A stretch of DNA of 64,000 bases from Drosophila miranda (GCF_003369915.1 NC_046676.1:13994001-14058000), one strand, 5' to 3'. Shown: positions 1 through 13,891, counted from the first letter of the stretch. Notes: a model not told the origin generated them from the sequence alone. Numbers and translations: made by a program.

Positions 1-3000
1 CTGTGGAGGCCATTGCCAAGGCCTGCTACGAGCGGATGTTCAAGTGGCTGGTGAATCGCATCAATCGGTCGCTGGACCGCACCAAGCGGCAGGGGGCCTC
101 CTTCATCGGCATCCTCGACATGGCTGGCTTCGAGATTTTCGAGCTCAACTCGTTCGAGCAGCTGTGCATCAACTACACGAACGAGAAGTTGCAGCAGCTC
201 TTCAACCACACCATGTTCATCCTAGAGCAGGAGGAGTACCAGCGCGAGGGCATCGAGTGGAAGTTCATTGATTTTGGGCTCGATCTGCAGCCCACCATTG
301 ACCTGATCGACAAACCGGGCGGCATCATGGCCCTGCTCGACGAGGAGTGCTGGTTCCCCAAGGCCACCGACAAGACGTTTGTCGACAAGCTCGTCTCGGC
401 CCACTCGATGCATCCGAAGTTCATGAAGACCGACTTCCGGGGCGTGGCCGATTTTGCCATCGTCCACTATGCCGGACGGGTGGACTACTCGGCGACCAAG
501 TGGCTGATGAAGAACATGGATCCGCTGAACGAGAACATTGTGTCGCTGCTGCAGGGCTCGCAGGATCCGTTTGTGGTGAACATCTGGAAGGATGCGGAGA
601 TCGTTGGCATGGCACAGCAGGCCCTGACCGACACCACGTTCGGGGCACGCACCCGCAAGGGCATGTTCCGCACCGTGTCCCACCTATACAAGGAGCAGCT
701 GGCGAAGCTGATGGACACGCTGCGCAACACGAATCCCAATTTTGTGCGCTGTATCATACCGAACCACGAGAAGCGGGCCGGCAAGATCGATGCCCCCCTG
801 GTGCTCGACCAGTTGCGTTGCAACGGCGTCCTCGAGGGCATACGCATCTGTCGCCAAGGCTTTCCCAATCGCATACCCTTCCAGGAGTTCCGCCAGCGGT
901 ACGAGCTGCTCACTCCGAACGTCATCGCCAAGGGCTTCATGGACGGCAAGAAGGCCTGCGAGAGGATGATCCAGGCGCTGGAACTCGACTCGAATCTGTA
1001 TCGAGTCGGTCAGTCGAAGATCTTCTTCCGCGCGGGCGTCCTCGCCCATCTCGAGGAGGAGCGTGACTTCAAGATCTCCGACCTAATCGTGAACTTCCAG
1101 GCGTTCTGTCGCGGCTTCCTCGCCCGCCGCAACTACCAGAAGCGGCTCCAGCAGCTGAATGCCATCCGGATCATTCAGCGCAACTGCGCCGCCTACCTCA
1201 AGCTCCGCAACTGGCAGTGGTGGCGCCTCTACACGAAGGTTAAGCCCCTGCTGGAGGTCACCAAGCAGGAGGAGAAGCTCGTCCAGAAGGAGGATGAGCT
1301 GAAGCAGGTGCGCGAGAAGCTCGACACGCTGGCCAAGAACACCCAGGAGTACGAGCGCAAGTACCAGCAGGCGCTGGTGGAGAAAACCAGGCTCGCCGAA
1401 CAGCTGCAGGCCGAGACTGAGCTGTGCGCCGAGGCGGAGGAGTCGCGCTCGCGTCTGATGGCTCGCAAACAGGAGCTGGAGGACATGATGCAGGAGCTGG
1501 AGACGCGCGTCGAGGAGGAGGAGGAGCGTGTATTGGCCCTGGGCGGTGAGAAGAAAAAGCTGGAGCTGCACATCCAGGACCTCGAGGAGCAGCTGGAGGA
1601 GGAGGAGGCCGCGCGCCAGAAGCTGCAGCTGGAGAAGGTCCAGTTGGACGGGAAGATCAAGAAGCACGAGGAGGATCTCGCCCTCACCGACGACCAGAAC
1701 CAAAAGCTGCTCAAGGAGAAGAAGCTGCTCGAAGAGCGGGCCAACGATCTCTCCCAGACGCTCGCCGAGGAGGAGGAGAAGGCCAAGCACCTGGCCAAAC
1801 TGAAGGCCAAGCACGAGGCCACCATCGCCGAGCTCGAGGAGCGCATGCACAAGGATCAGCAGCAGCGCCAGGAGACGGACCGCACCAAGCGAAAGGTGGA
1901 AACCGAGGTGGCGGACCTTAGGGAGCAGCTGAATGAGCGACGCACCCAAGTGGAGGAGATGCAGGCGCAGCTGTTGAAGCGCGAGGAGGAGCTCACCCAG
2001 ACCCTGATGCGCATTGACGAGGAGTCCGCCACCAAGGCCACCGCCCAGAAGGCCCAACGTGAACTCGAATCGCAGCTCGCCGAGATCCAGGAGGATCTCG
2101 AGGCCGAGAAGGCGGCCCGCGCCAAGGCCGAGAAGGTGCGACGCGACCTCAGCGAGGAGCTCGAAGCACTCAAGAACGAGCTTCTCGACTCCCTGGACAC
2201 CACGGCCGCCCAACAAGAGCTGCGCTCCAAGCGCGAACAGGAGCTGGCCACGCTGAAGAAGTCGCTGGAGGAAGAGGGTGTGAACCACGAGGGCGTCCTG
2301 GCCGACATGCGGCACAAGCACTCGCAGGAGCTGAACGGCATCAACGATCAGTTGGAGAACCTGCGCAAGGCCAAGTCCGTTCTGGAGAAGGCCAAGGGTA
2401 CGCTGGAGGCGGAGAACGCCGATCTGGCCACCGAATTGCGCAGCGTCAACAGCTCCCGGCAGGAGAACGATCGACGACGCAAGCAGGCCGAATCCCAAAT
2501 CGCAGAGCTTCAGGTGAGTGAAGAAAACAGAAGGTGGCCGAACGATCTCTATTCTGATTCTGTTTGCAGGTGAAATTGGCCGAGATCGAACGCGCACGAT
2601 CGGAATTGCAGGAGAAGTGCACAAAGCTGCAGCAGGAGGCGGAGAATATCACCAATCAGCTGGAGGAGGCCGAGCTGAAGGCATCGGCAGCCGTCAAGTC
2701 GGCCAGCAATATGGAGTCGCAGCTGACGGAAGCGCAGCAGCAGCTGGAGGAGGAGACACGCCAGAAACTGGGCCTCAGCTCCAAGCTGCGCCAGATCGAG
2801 TCCGAGAAGGAGGCGCTGCAGGAGCAGCTCGAGGAGGATGAGGAGGCCAAGCGTAACTTTGAGCGCAAACTGGCCGAGGTCACCGGCCAGATGCAGGAGA
2901 TCAAGAAGAAGGCTGAGGAGGATGCCGACCTGGCCAAGGAGCTGGAGGAGGGCAAGAAGCGGCTCAACAAGGAGATCGAGGTGTTGGAGCGACAGGTGAA

Positions 3001-5467
3001 GGAGCTGATTGCCCAGAACGATCGCCTGGACAAGAGCAAAAAGAAGATCCAATCGGAGCTGGAGGATGCCACCATCGAGCTGGAGACGCAACGCACGAAG
3101 GTAGGTCCCTGGCCCTCGTCATAGTTCCTTGAAGGACTCCCTTTGCTAATCCCCAATCCCAATCCCAATCCCTCATAGGTGCTCGAGTTGGAGAAGAAGC
3201 AGAAGAACTTCGACAAGACCCTCGCCGAGGAGAAAGCCATATCAGAGCAGATCGCCCAGGAACGCGACACTGCAGAGCGGGAGGCGCGCGAGAAGGAGAC
3301 CAAGGTGCTGTCGGTGTCCCGCGAGCTGGACGAGGCCTTCGACAAGATCGAAGATCTCGAGAACAAGCGCAAGACACTCCAGAACGAGCTAGACGACCTG
3401 GCCAACTCCCAAGGCACCGCCGACAAGAACGTCCACGAGCTTGAGAAGGCCAAGCGCGCCCTGGAGTCGCAGCTGGCCGAGCTGAAAGCACAAAACGAGG
3501 AGCTCGAGGACGACCTCCAGCTGACGGAGGATGCCAAGCTGCGTCTCGAGGTCAATATGCAGGCCCTGCGCTCCCAGTTTGAGCGCGACCTGCTGGCCAA
3601 GGAGGAGGGGGCGGAGGAGAAGCGGCGAGGACTGGTCAAGCAATTGCGCGATCTGGAAGCGGAGCTCGATGAGGAGCGCAAGCAGCGAACGGCCGCCGTG
3701 GCATCGAAGAAGAAGCTGGAGGGCGACCTCAAGGAGATCGAGACCACGATGGAAATGCATAACAAGGTGAAGGAGGATGCCCTGAAGCACGCCAAGAAGC
3801 TGCAAGCACAAGTCAAGGATGCGCTTCGCGACGCCGAGGAGGCCAAGGCGGCCAAGGAGGAGCTGCAGGCGCAGAGCAAGGAGGCCGAGCGCAAGGTCAA
3901 GGCCTTGGAGGCAGAAGTATTACAGCTGACCGAGGATTTGGCCAGCTCGGAGCGGGCCCGACGGGCGGCCGAAACGGAGCGCGACGAGCTTGCCGAGGAG
4001 ATTGCCAACAGTTCCAGCAAGGGATCGCTGATGGTCGACGAGAAGCGGCGACTGGAGGCCCGCATTGCCACACTCGAGGAGGAGCTGGAGGAGGAGCAGT
4101 CCATTTCGGAGGTTCTGCTCGACCGCAGCCGCAAGGCGCAGCTGCAGATCGAGCAGCTGACCACCGAGCTATCCAACGAGAAGTCCAACTCGCAGAAGAA
4201 CGAGAATGGACGCGCCCTGCTCGAGCGCCAGAACAAGGAGCTGAAGGCCAAGCTGGCCGAGATTGAGACGGCACAACGTACCAAGGTGAAGGCCACCATC
4301 GCCACGCTCGAGGCCAAAATCGCCAATCTGGAGGAGCAGCTGGAGAGCGAGGGCAAGGAGCGACTGCTGCAGCAGAAGGCCAACCGCAAGATGGACAAGA
4401 AGATCAAGGAGCTGACGATGAACATCGAAGACGAGCGGAGACATGTCGACCAGCACAAGGAGCAAATGGATAAGGTAAGCAGCCCGACCGTTCCTGACTG
4501 TGGGATGGTTATACTAAAGGATTCGTTTTGCTCCCACAGCTGAATAGCCGCATCAAATTGCTCAAGCGCAATCTGGACGAGACGGAGGAGGAACTGCAGA
4601 AGGAGAAGACACAGAAGCGCAAGTACCAGCGCGAGTGCGAGGATATGATTGAATCGCAGGAGGCCATGAACCGTGAGATCAACTCACTCAAAACTAAACT
4701 ACGGTAGGTGCAGATCCCTGTTCGATCAAGGGTTTTGTGACGGAAGGGGGAAGTCTCTAGCGCTATGTCTCTCTTTCGCTCTCTTCCGGGATTCAGATTC
4801 TTCCTATATTGTTTTGACATTTTATTGTTTTGGTTTAAGCTCCATCCAAGTGGCCGAGACCGAAAAGGCCAAGGCCTATTCGCCCAAAAAGGATGCCGCA
4901 CTCATTATGAATTGTGAGGGTCTGCATTAGGTTTCGAATCGTTTCGCTTCTTTCTCGTAGGCGCTGTAAGTGCTGCTGGCCAAGATCCATAGGCAGATCC
5001 TCAGACCCAGACCCAGACCCAGACCCAGTGAATGTGAACCAGAAACCACTCCAAACCAAAGAAAACCTAGCAACCACACCTCTGTGTACATCTCTCTGCA
5101 TGTTAGGAACACACCATCCAGCAAAATCATCCAACAGTGCGAACTAATGCCGTTCAAACTCCTATTTTAAATAGAACTTGGTTCGTGCAACTCCAACCTC
5201 TGTTCTGTTATTTTTGTATTCCCCCATGCACTGCACGTCTACCCAGAACCATCCTCTACTATATATTGTAAACCCTGATACTAATCCTGCAACTTGTATG
5301 TCTCCCTTTCCTTTAGACGCACCGGCGGCATGGGCCTCAGCTCCAGCCGGCTCACGGGCACACCTTCATCGAAGCGCGGAGGAGGCGGTGGTGGGGGCGG
5401 CGGCGGCGGTGACGACAGCTCATCGGTGCAGGATGAATCATTAGATGGCGAGGATTCGGGCAATTGA
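1..5467 (+). CDS. zip: zip copy A: non-muscle myosin II heavy chain, 5' end outside window
   Basis: Exons read from splice sites: 1-2513 (frame starts at base 3), 2570-3100, 3179-4474, 4540-4703, 5317-5467; the stop is TGA at 5465-5467. Introns are 56, 78, 65 and 613 bases with GT/AG ends, and the first three join in phase 0. The product is the actin-based ATPase motor and filament-forming rod used in cytokinesis and cell-shape change. Seen in order: switch II (DMAGFE), the relay helix ([10 protein letters not shown]), loop 2, the SH2/SH1 helix ([16 protein letters not shown]), two IQ motifs that bind light chains (about 1085-1215), then more than 1000 residues of heptad coiled coil and a short non-helical tail with 11 glycines, ending SLDGEDSGN. 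About 1550 residues are in the window. I recognise the protein as zipper from the IQ and rod sequence. The frame is open throughout. Whether this copy has its 5' exons cannot be seen; the other units do not. Confidence 0.93.
4840..4930 (+). CDS. zip: Putative alternative terminal exon of zip copy A
   Basis: A pyrimidine-rich tract and AG precede base 4840. Splicing the donor at 4703/4704 to 4840 keeps the frame: CG+C gives Arg, then 29 codons ([14 protein letters not shown] and onward, ending NCEGLH) to a TAG at 4928-4930. This would replace the glycine-rich tail encoded at 5317-5467. The same exon, acceptor and stop recur in copies B, C and D. That is expected from recent duplication, so it is weak evidence of function. 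I do not know whether such an isoform is annotated in other Drosophila. Confidence 0.5.
5002..5028 (+). repeat. (CAGACC)n microsatellite in the last zip intron
   Basis: A hexamer of the CAGACC type is repeated about four times here, and five times in copies B (13312-13345), C (about 30590-30621) and D (about 36850-36881). In copy E one end of a 384-bp deletion falls in this repeat. Confidence 0.8.
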
Positions 5468-7217
5468 CGCGTTAATTATTAGGTCAAGATCGAGAATAGG
5501 ACGGAGAAGAGATGAAGAAGAGAAGAGCAAAATAAACGATTATATTTAATGTTTGTTTTATATAATTTCTCTGTTATTTTTTATATAAACTATTATACAT
5601 ACTTAAATTAAAAACGTAAACCAACAAAACCAACATTTTATAACGACAAAAAACATAAACAATGAAACAAAAAAAGCAAAAAGAAAAACAATGTTGTCAA
5701 ACACTCCAATTTCCCCCAATTTAAATTTATATAAAACAACCATAAACACATAAGAAACTTTCCCCGCATCCCTCGATTGGCTGCCGATCGGAGCAAGCAT
5801 CGAAAATAAAAACGAAAATTATGCAACTCAAAAACAACCGAAACCCAGAAACTTATTAACTTCCTTCAGCATATCTTTAGGATACACTCACTTCCACGTT
5901 GCAATCAATCTTTAAATACATACATAAATACCTAACATAGAACAGCCCGTAGCATAGCAATACGATGCAATATGTAATTCATGCATTTAACAACTAAAAC
6001 GGTTCTCAAAATGGAAACGAATCCGAACAGAGCAGAGTAAAAACAAAAGATAATCGGAAAGAAAATGTTGAACAAGCAACTAATGTACGAATTTAATTTC
6101 GTTTTTGTTTAGAACTAAACAATAAAATTTGCTATATTATATACATAAAATGATTTTGTACTGTTAGCCGTTAGGTTGCTCTGGATTGAGGAATAGGAAA
6201 TACAGAGATCAGTGTATAATTTCTAGAGTTATTCATGATCTCGGCATGTATTCTGGTTCTCTTCAAAATTGGGGTAGTTTGACCGGAATTTAAATTGAAA
6301 TTTGTGCTTTTTAGTGTGACCATCTTTTCCAATTGTTATCGATACCATCGAAATTCGATTTTTTCTGCATACTTTAGGGCACTGGAAATACCATTAAATC
6401 GGAGGGAATTTTAAGAAACATTAAAAACTGAACATGTGATTTCTTTCCTGCAAGCGTGGATTTAGAAATAATAATATGCCATATTATTTAAGAAAAGATA
6501 GAATATACATAAATGAGAATATAAGTTTATTAACATTTTTACATATATACAAACTGATGGCTACATACTACAGTACAGGTAACTGGCTGACTAAGATGTA
6601 CGTTTAATCCTAGAAAAAAAATTCGAAAATCTCATACAAGTCTGGATAATTTTCCCCGTCCCCGCCCATGACTAACTAACTAACTATCTAACTAATGGCA
6701 CCCTATATGTTTTGTTGATCCTCTCCTATCTTTCGTTATCTATTACGTTTAACCCAATTTTAATGTTTCTCCCAATGAGGGGACTGGTTTCTCCCACTTG
6801 TCCATATTTTATTTCTAATTCATTTATGTATGTTTTGATGATGCATTTCCTCTCACAAAAGAGTACCTTCCAAGGGGCTCTGTGATCTGTTTTCCCATTT
6901 CCATATCAAGACCACACATACACTTTGTACATCTGTTTAAAATCATCTCTCTGCTCACTGCTCTCTCCTCTTGCCCTCCATTCCATGCCACGCATTTTTA
7001 GAGTAGTCAAGAGGCATTTTCGGTAAAGTATGCTCTACTGTACACACCCCCCTACCCACTATAAGTAAATCCTAAACAAAACTAAAACTAACCATACATA
7101 TATACGTAATGTGAATATACGATTTTCAGTTGTAGATGAACAGCTAGATCTAGATACATATGATTTTAAGGCTTCCCCTTCCCATAACCTACCCAAAAAA
7201 ATCCTGAATAATTACAG
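5468..7217 (+). other. Inter-unit spacer A/B: zip 3' UTR and flank joined to a zip internal intron
   Basis: No gene is seen. The first part is AT-rich 3' flank with poly(A) signals at 5531 and 6121. The last part must be the zip intron upstream of the cassette exon, because it ends in a good acceptor (ACAG at 7214-7217). The tandem-duplication breakpoint lies somewhere between and cannot be placed without a single-copy zip locus. This spacer keeps both the 75-bp segment (5540-5614) and the 98-bp segment (6724-6821) that are missing from several other units. Confidence 0.75.
5531..5536 (+). terminator. Proximal polyadenylation signal AATAAA of zip
   Basis: The canonical AATAAA lies 63 bases after the zip stop, followed in copies A and D by a T-rich stretch. 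In copies B, B', C and E a 75-bp deletion (equivalent to 5540-5614) removes that stretch just downstream of the signal. A second AATAAA is at 6121-6126. Confidence 0.6.
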
Positions 7218-7331
7218 ATCTATTCGGTGTTAGCGAATAAATACTTAAACGTCAAGATAGTGACCAAGAAACAAAAACAATATAAGTATCAACGGAATAT
7301 CGATATAGCAATGGAGAGTGATCAGAATGAG
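7218..7331 (+). CDS. zip: Cassette exon of zip copy B, loop-1 insert type
   Basis: A 114-base (38-codon) phase-0 exon bounded by ACAG and GAG|GTAAAA. It reads IYSVLANKYLNVKI and onward, ending ESDQNE, and joins in frame to GELEQQLLQ at 7616. From memory, some D. melanogaster zip isoforms carry an insert with a similar NKYxxVKI segment immediately before GELEQ, in surface loop 1 near the nucleotide pocket. Because it is a multiple of three, it can be skipped or included without changing frame. The ATG inside it (7310) is not a likely gene start. Confidence 0.65.
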
Positions 7332-7570
7332 GTAAAAGAATCCAACCGGCTGGAGCAGCCATCGCCGCCGCCGCCGAACGGCAGAGTAGAGGAGTTTTGT
7401 CCCGTGTTCAGTACAATTTTTAGAGTAGTCTTTTGCTTGCTTTCCGTAGATTAATCCTTTGAGAACTGCATGTGGTTGTCCTTGTCCTTGTCGATTGTTT
7501 GTTGCATGTTTTCTATGTGTACATTGTGCTTTTTTTGTGTTGCTAACCCTAGACATCGTTAGATCTCTGA

Positions 7571-8050
<480 letters not shown>

Positions 8051-11000
8051 TGAACATCATGGGCATGACCTCGGAGGACTTCAACTCGATATTCCGTATC
8101 GTGAGCGCCGTCCTGCTGTTCGGAAGCATGAAGTTCCGGCAGGAGCGCAACAACGACCAGGCCACGCTACCCGACAACACAGTGGCCCAGAAGATTGCCC
8201 ATTTGCTCGGCCTGAGTGTGACGGACATGTCGCGGGCCTTCCTCACGCCGCGCATCAAGGTGGGCCGCGACTTTGTCACCAAGGCCCAGACCAAGGAGCA
8301 GGTGGAGTTCGCTGTGGAGGCCATTGCCAAGGCCTGCTACGAGCGGATGTTCAAGTGGCTGGTGAATCGCATCAATCGGTCGCTGGACCGCACCAAGCGG
8401 CAGGGGGCCTCCTTCATCGGCATCCTCGACATGGCTGGCTTCGAGATTTTCGAGCTCAACTCGTTCGAGCAGCTGTGCATCAACTACACGAACGAGAAGT
8501 TGCAGCAGCTCTTCAACCACACCATGTTCATCCTAGAGCAGGAGGAGTACCAGCGCGAGGGCATCGAGTGGAAGTTCATTGATTTTGGGCTCGATCTGCA
8601 GCCCACCATTGACCTGATCGACAAACCGGGCGGCATCATGGCCCTGCTCGACGAGGAGTGCTGGTTCCCCAAGGCCACCGACAAGACGTTTGTCGACAAG
8701 CTCGTCTCGGCCCACTCGATGCATCCGAAGTTCATGAAGACCGACTTCCGGGGCGTGGCCGATTTTGCCATCGTCCACTATGCCCGACGGGTGGACTACT
8801 CGGCGACCAAGTGGCTGATGAAGAACATGGATCCGCTGAACGAGAACATTGTGTCGCTGCTGCAGGGCTCGCAGGATCCGTTTGTGGTGAACATCTGGAA
8901 GGATGCGGAGATCGTTGGCATGGCACAGCAGGCCCTGACCGACACCACGTTCGGGGCACGCACCCGCAAGGGCATGTTCCGCACCGTGTCCCACCTATAC
9001 AAGGAGCAGCTGGCGAAGCTGATGGACACGCTGCGCAACACGAATCCCAATTTTGTGCGCTGTATCATACCGAGCCACGAGAAGCGGGCCGGCAAGATCG
9101 ATGCCCCCCTGGTGCTCGACCAGTTGCGTTGCAACGGCGTCCTCGAGGGCATACGCATCTGTCGCCAAGGCTTCCCCAATCGCATACCCTTCCAGGAGTT
9201 CCGCCAGCGGTACGAGCTGCTCACTCCGAACGTCATCGCCAAGGGCTTCATGGACGGCAAGAAGGCCTGCGAGAGGATGATCCAGGCGCTGGAACTCGAC
9301 TCGAATCTGTATCGAGTCGGTCAGTCGAAGATCTTCTTCCGCGCGGGCGTCCTCGCCCATCTCGAGGAGGAGCGTGACTTCAAGATCTCCGACCTAATCG
9401 TGAACTTCCAGGCGTTCTGTCGCGGCTTCCTCGCCCGCCGCAACTACCAGAAGCGGCTCCAGCAGCTGAATGCCATCCGGATCATTCAGCGCAACTGCGC
9501 CGCCTACCTCAAGCTCCGCAACTGGCAGTGGTGGCGCCTCTACACGAAGGTTAAGCCCCTGCTGGAGGTCACCAAGCAGGAGGAGAAGCTCGTCCAGAAG
9601 GAGGATGAGCTGAAGCAGGTGCGCGAGAAGCTCGACACGCTGGCCAAGAACACCCAGGAGTACGAGCGCAAGTACCAGCAGGCGCTGGTGGAGAAAACCA
9701 GGCTCGCCGAACAGCTGCAGGCCGAGACTGAGCTGTGCGCCGAGGCGGAGGAGTCGCGCTCGCGTCTGATGGCTCGCAAACAGGAGCTGGAGGACATGAT
9801 GCAGGAGCTGGAGACGCGCGTCGAGGAGGAGGAGGAGCGTGTATTGGCCCTGGGCGGTGAGAAGAAAAAGCTGGAGCTGCACATCCAGGACCTCGAGGAG
9901 CAGCTGGAGGAGGAGGAGGCCGCGCGCCAGAAGCTGCAGCTGGAGAAGGTCCAGTTGGACGGGAAGATCAAGAAGCACGAGGAGGATCTCGCCCTCACCG
10001 ACGACCAGAACCAAAAGCTGCTCAAGGAGAAGAAGCTGCTCGAAGAGCGGGCCAACGATCTCTCCCAGACGCTCGCCGAGGAGGAGGAGAAGGCCAAGCA
10101 CCTGGCCAAACTGAAGGCCAAGCACGAGGCCACCATCGCCGAGCTCGAGGAGCGCATGCACAAGGATCAGCAGCAGCGCCAGGAGACGGACCGCACCAAG
10201 CGAAAGGTGGAAACCGAGGTGGCGGACCTTAGGGAGCAGCTGAATGAGCGACGCACCCAAGTGGAGGAGATGCAGGCGCAGCTGTTGAAGCGCGAGGAGG
10301 AGCTCACCCAGACCCTGATGCGCATTGACGAGGAGTCCGCCACCAAGGCCACCGCCCAGAAGGCCCAACGTGAACTCGAATCGCAGCTCGCCGAGATCCA
10401 GGAGGATCTCGAGGCCGAGAAGGCGGCCCGCGCCAAGGCCGAGAAGGTGCGACGCGACCTCAGCGAGGAGCTCAAAGCACTCAAGAACGAGCTTCTCGAC
10501 TCCCTGGACACCACGGCCGCCCAACAAGAGCTGCGCTCCAAGCGCGAACAGGAGCTGGCCACGCTGAAGAAGTCGCTGGAGGAAGAGGGTGTGAACCACG
10601 AGGGCGTCCTGGCCGACATGCGGCACAAGCACTCGCAGGAGCTGAACGGCATCAACGATCAGTTGGAGAACCTGCGCAAGGCCAAGTCCGTGCTGGAGAA
10701 GGCCAAGGGTACGCTGGAGGCGGAGAACGCCGATCTGGCCACCGAATTGCGCAGCGTCAACAGCTCCCGGCAGGAGAACGATCGACGACGCAAGCAGGCC
10801 GAATCCCAAATCGCAGAGCTTCAGGTGAGTGGCGAAAGCAGAAGGTGGCCGAACGATCTCTATTCTGATTCTGTTTGCAGGTGAAATTGGCCGAGATCGA
10901 ACGCGCACGATCGGAATTGCAGGAGAAGTGCACAAAGCTGCAGCAGGAGGCGGAGAATATCACCAATCAGCTGGAGGAGGCCGAGCTGAAGGCATCGGCA

Positions 11001-13149
11001 GCCGTCAAGTCGGCCAGCAATATGGAGTCGCAGCTGACGGAAGCGCAGCAGCAGCTGGAGGAGGAGACACGCCAGAAACTGGGCCTCAGCTCCAAGCTGC
11101 GCCAGATCGAGTCCGAGAAGGAGGCGCTGCAGGAGCAGCTCGAGGAGGATGAGGAGGCCAAGCGTAACTTTGAGCGCAAACTGGCCGAGGTCACCGGCCA
11201 GATGCAGGAGATCAAGAAGAAGGCTGAGGAGGATGCCGACCTGGCCAAGGAGCTGGAGGAGGGCAAGAAGCGGCTCAACAAGGAGATCGAGGTGTTGGAG
11301 CGACAGGTGAAGGAGCTGATTGCCCAGAACGATCGCCTGGACAAGAGCAAAAAGAAGATCCAATCGGAGCTAGAGGATGCCACCATCGAGCTGGAGACGC
11401 AACGCACGAAGGTAGGTCCCTGGCCCTCGTCATATTCCTTGAAGGACTCCCTTTGCTAATCCCCAATCCCAATCCCAATCCCTCATAGGTGCTCGAGTTG
11501 GAGAAGAAGCAGAAGAACTTCGACAAGACCCTCGCCGAGGAGAAAGCCATATCAGAGCAGATCGCCCAGGAACGCGACACTGCAGAGCGGGAGGCGCGCG
11601 AGAAGGAGACCAAGGTGCTGTCGGTGTCCCGCGAGCTGGACGAGGCCTTCGACAAGATCGAAGATCTCGAGAACAAGCGCACGACACTCCAGAACGAGCT
11701 AGACGACCTGGCCAACTCCCAAGGCACCGCCGACAAGAACGTCCACGAGCTTGAGAAGGCCAAGCGCGCCCTGGAGTCGCAGCTGGCCGAGCTGAAAGCA
11801 CAAAACGAGGAGCTCGAGGACGACCTCCAGCTGACGGAGGATGCCAAGCTGCGTCTCGAGGTCAATATGCAGGCCCTGCGCTCCCAGTTTGAGCGCGACC
11901 TGCTGGCCAAGGAGGAAGGGGCGGAGGAGAAGCGGCGAGGACTGGTCAAGCAATTGCGCGATCTGGAAGCGGAGCTCGATGAGGAGCGCAAGCAGCGAAC
12001 GGCCGCCGTGGCATCGAAGAAGAAGCTGGAGGGCGACCTCAAGGAGATCGAGACCACGATGGAAATGCATAACAAGGTGAAGGAGGATGCCCTGAAGCAC
12101 GCCAAGAAGCTGCAAGCACAAGTCAAGGATGCGCTTCGCGACGCCGAGGAGGCCAAGGCGGCCAAGGAGGAGCTGCAGGCGCAGAGCAAGGAGGCCGAGC
12201 GCAAGGTCAAGGCCTTGGAGGCAGAAGTATTACAGCTGACCGAGGATTTGGCCAGCTCGGAGCGGGCCCGACGGGCGGCCGAAACGGAGCGCGACGAGCT
12301 TGCCGAGGAGATTGCCAACAGTTCCAGCAAGGGATCGCTGATGGTCGACGAGAAGCGGCGACTGGAGGCCCGCATTGCCACACTCGAGAAGGAGCTGGAG
12401 GAGGAGCAGTCCATTTCGGAGGTTCTGCTCGACCGCAGCCGCAAGGCGCAGCTGCAGATCGAGCAGCTGCCCACCGAGCTAGCCAACGAGAAGTCCAACT
12501 CGCAGAAGAACGAGAATGGACGCGCCCTGCTCGAGCGCCAGAACAAGGAGCTGAAGGCCAAGCTGGCCGAGATTGAGACGGCACAACGTACCAAGGTGAA
12601 GGCCACCATCGCCACGCTCGAGGCCAAAATCGCCAATCTGGAGGAGCAGCTGGAGAGCGAGGGCAAGGAGCGACTGCTGCAGCAGAAGGCCAACCGCAAG
12701 ATGGACAAGAAGATCAAGGAGCTGACGATGAACATCGCAGACGAGCGGAGACATGTCGACCAGCACAAGGAGCAAATGGATAAGGTAAGCAGCCCGACCG
12801 TTCCTGACTGTGGGATGGTTATACTAAAGGATTCGTTTTGCTCCCACAGCTGAATAGCCGCATCAAATTGCTCAAGCGCAATCTGGACGAGACGGAGGAG
12901 GAACTGCAGAAGGAGAAGACACAGAAGCGCAAGTACCAGCGCGAGTGCGAGGATATGATTGAATCGCAGGAGGCCATGAACCGTGAGATCAACTCACTCA
13001 AAACTAAACTACGGTAGGTGCAGATCCCTGTTCGATCAAGGGTTTTGTGACGGAAGGGGGAAGTCTCTAGCGCTATGTCTCTCTTTCGCTCTCTTCCGGG
13101 ATTCAGATTCTTCCTATATTGTTTTGACATTTTATTGTTTTGGTTTAAG

Positions 13150-13240
13150 CTCCATCCAAGTGGCCGAGACCGAAAAGGCCAATGCCTATTCGCCCAAAAA
13201 GGATGCCGCACTCATTATGAATTGTGAGGGTCTGCATTAG
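13150..13240 (+). CDS. zip: Putative alternative terminal exon of zip copy B
   Basis: Same exon as 4840-4930, joined from the donor at 13013/13014. One residue differs (K to N in EKAKAYS). The TAG stop and the acceptor are kept. Confidence 0.45.
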
Positions 13241-13891
13241 GTTTCGAATCGTTTCGCTTCTTTCTCGTAGGCGCTGTAAGTGCTGCTGGCCAAGATCCAT
13301 AGTCAGATCCTCAGACCCAGACCCAGACCCAGACCCAGACCCAGTGAATGTGAACCAGAAACCACTCCAAACCAAAGAAAACCTAGCAACCACACCTCTG
13401 TGTACATCTCTCTGCATGTTAGGAACACACCATCCAGCAAAATCATCCAACAGTGCGAACTAATGCCGTTCAAACTCCTATTTTAAATAGAACTTGGTTC
13501 GTGCAACTCCAACCTCTGTTCTGTTATTTTTGTATTCCCCCATGCACTGCACGTCTACCCAGAACCATCCTCTACTATATATTGTAAACCCTGATACTAA
13601 TCCTGCAACTTGTATGTCTCCCTTTCCTTTAGACGCACCGGCGGCATGGGCCTCAGCTCCAGCCGGCTCACGGGCACACCTTCATCGAAGCGCGGAGGAG
13701 GCGGTGGTGGGGGCGGCGGCGGCGGTGACGACAGCTCATCGGTGCAGGATGAATCATTAGATAGCGAGGATTCGGGCAATTGACGCGTTAATTATTAGGT
13801 CAAGATCGAGAATAGGACGGAGAAGAGATGAAGAAGAGAAGAGCAAAATAAACGACGTAAACCAACAAAACCAACATTTTATAACGACAAA

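Noticed and set aside
1083..2624. Leucine-rich 513-codon minus-strand frame
   Set aside because: Antisense shadow of CAG/GAG-rich heptads; present only because zip is open on the other strand.
2656..4458. Long minus-strand frame (about 600 codons, serine-rich) opposite the zip rod, and similar frames in every copy
   Set aside because: Mirror of the coiled-coil codon bias (GAG/CTC, AAG/CTT); it runs across zip introns, has low-complexity composition and no domain.
5281..5463. Proline-rich minus-strand frame opposite the last exon
   Set aside because: Antisense of the poly-glycine codons of the zip tail.
7227..7454. Small plus-strand ORF of 75 codons as an independent gene
   Set aside because: Better explained as the cassette exon plus read-through into its intron.
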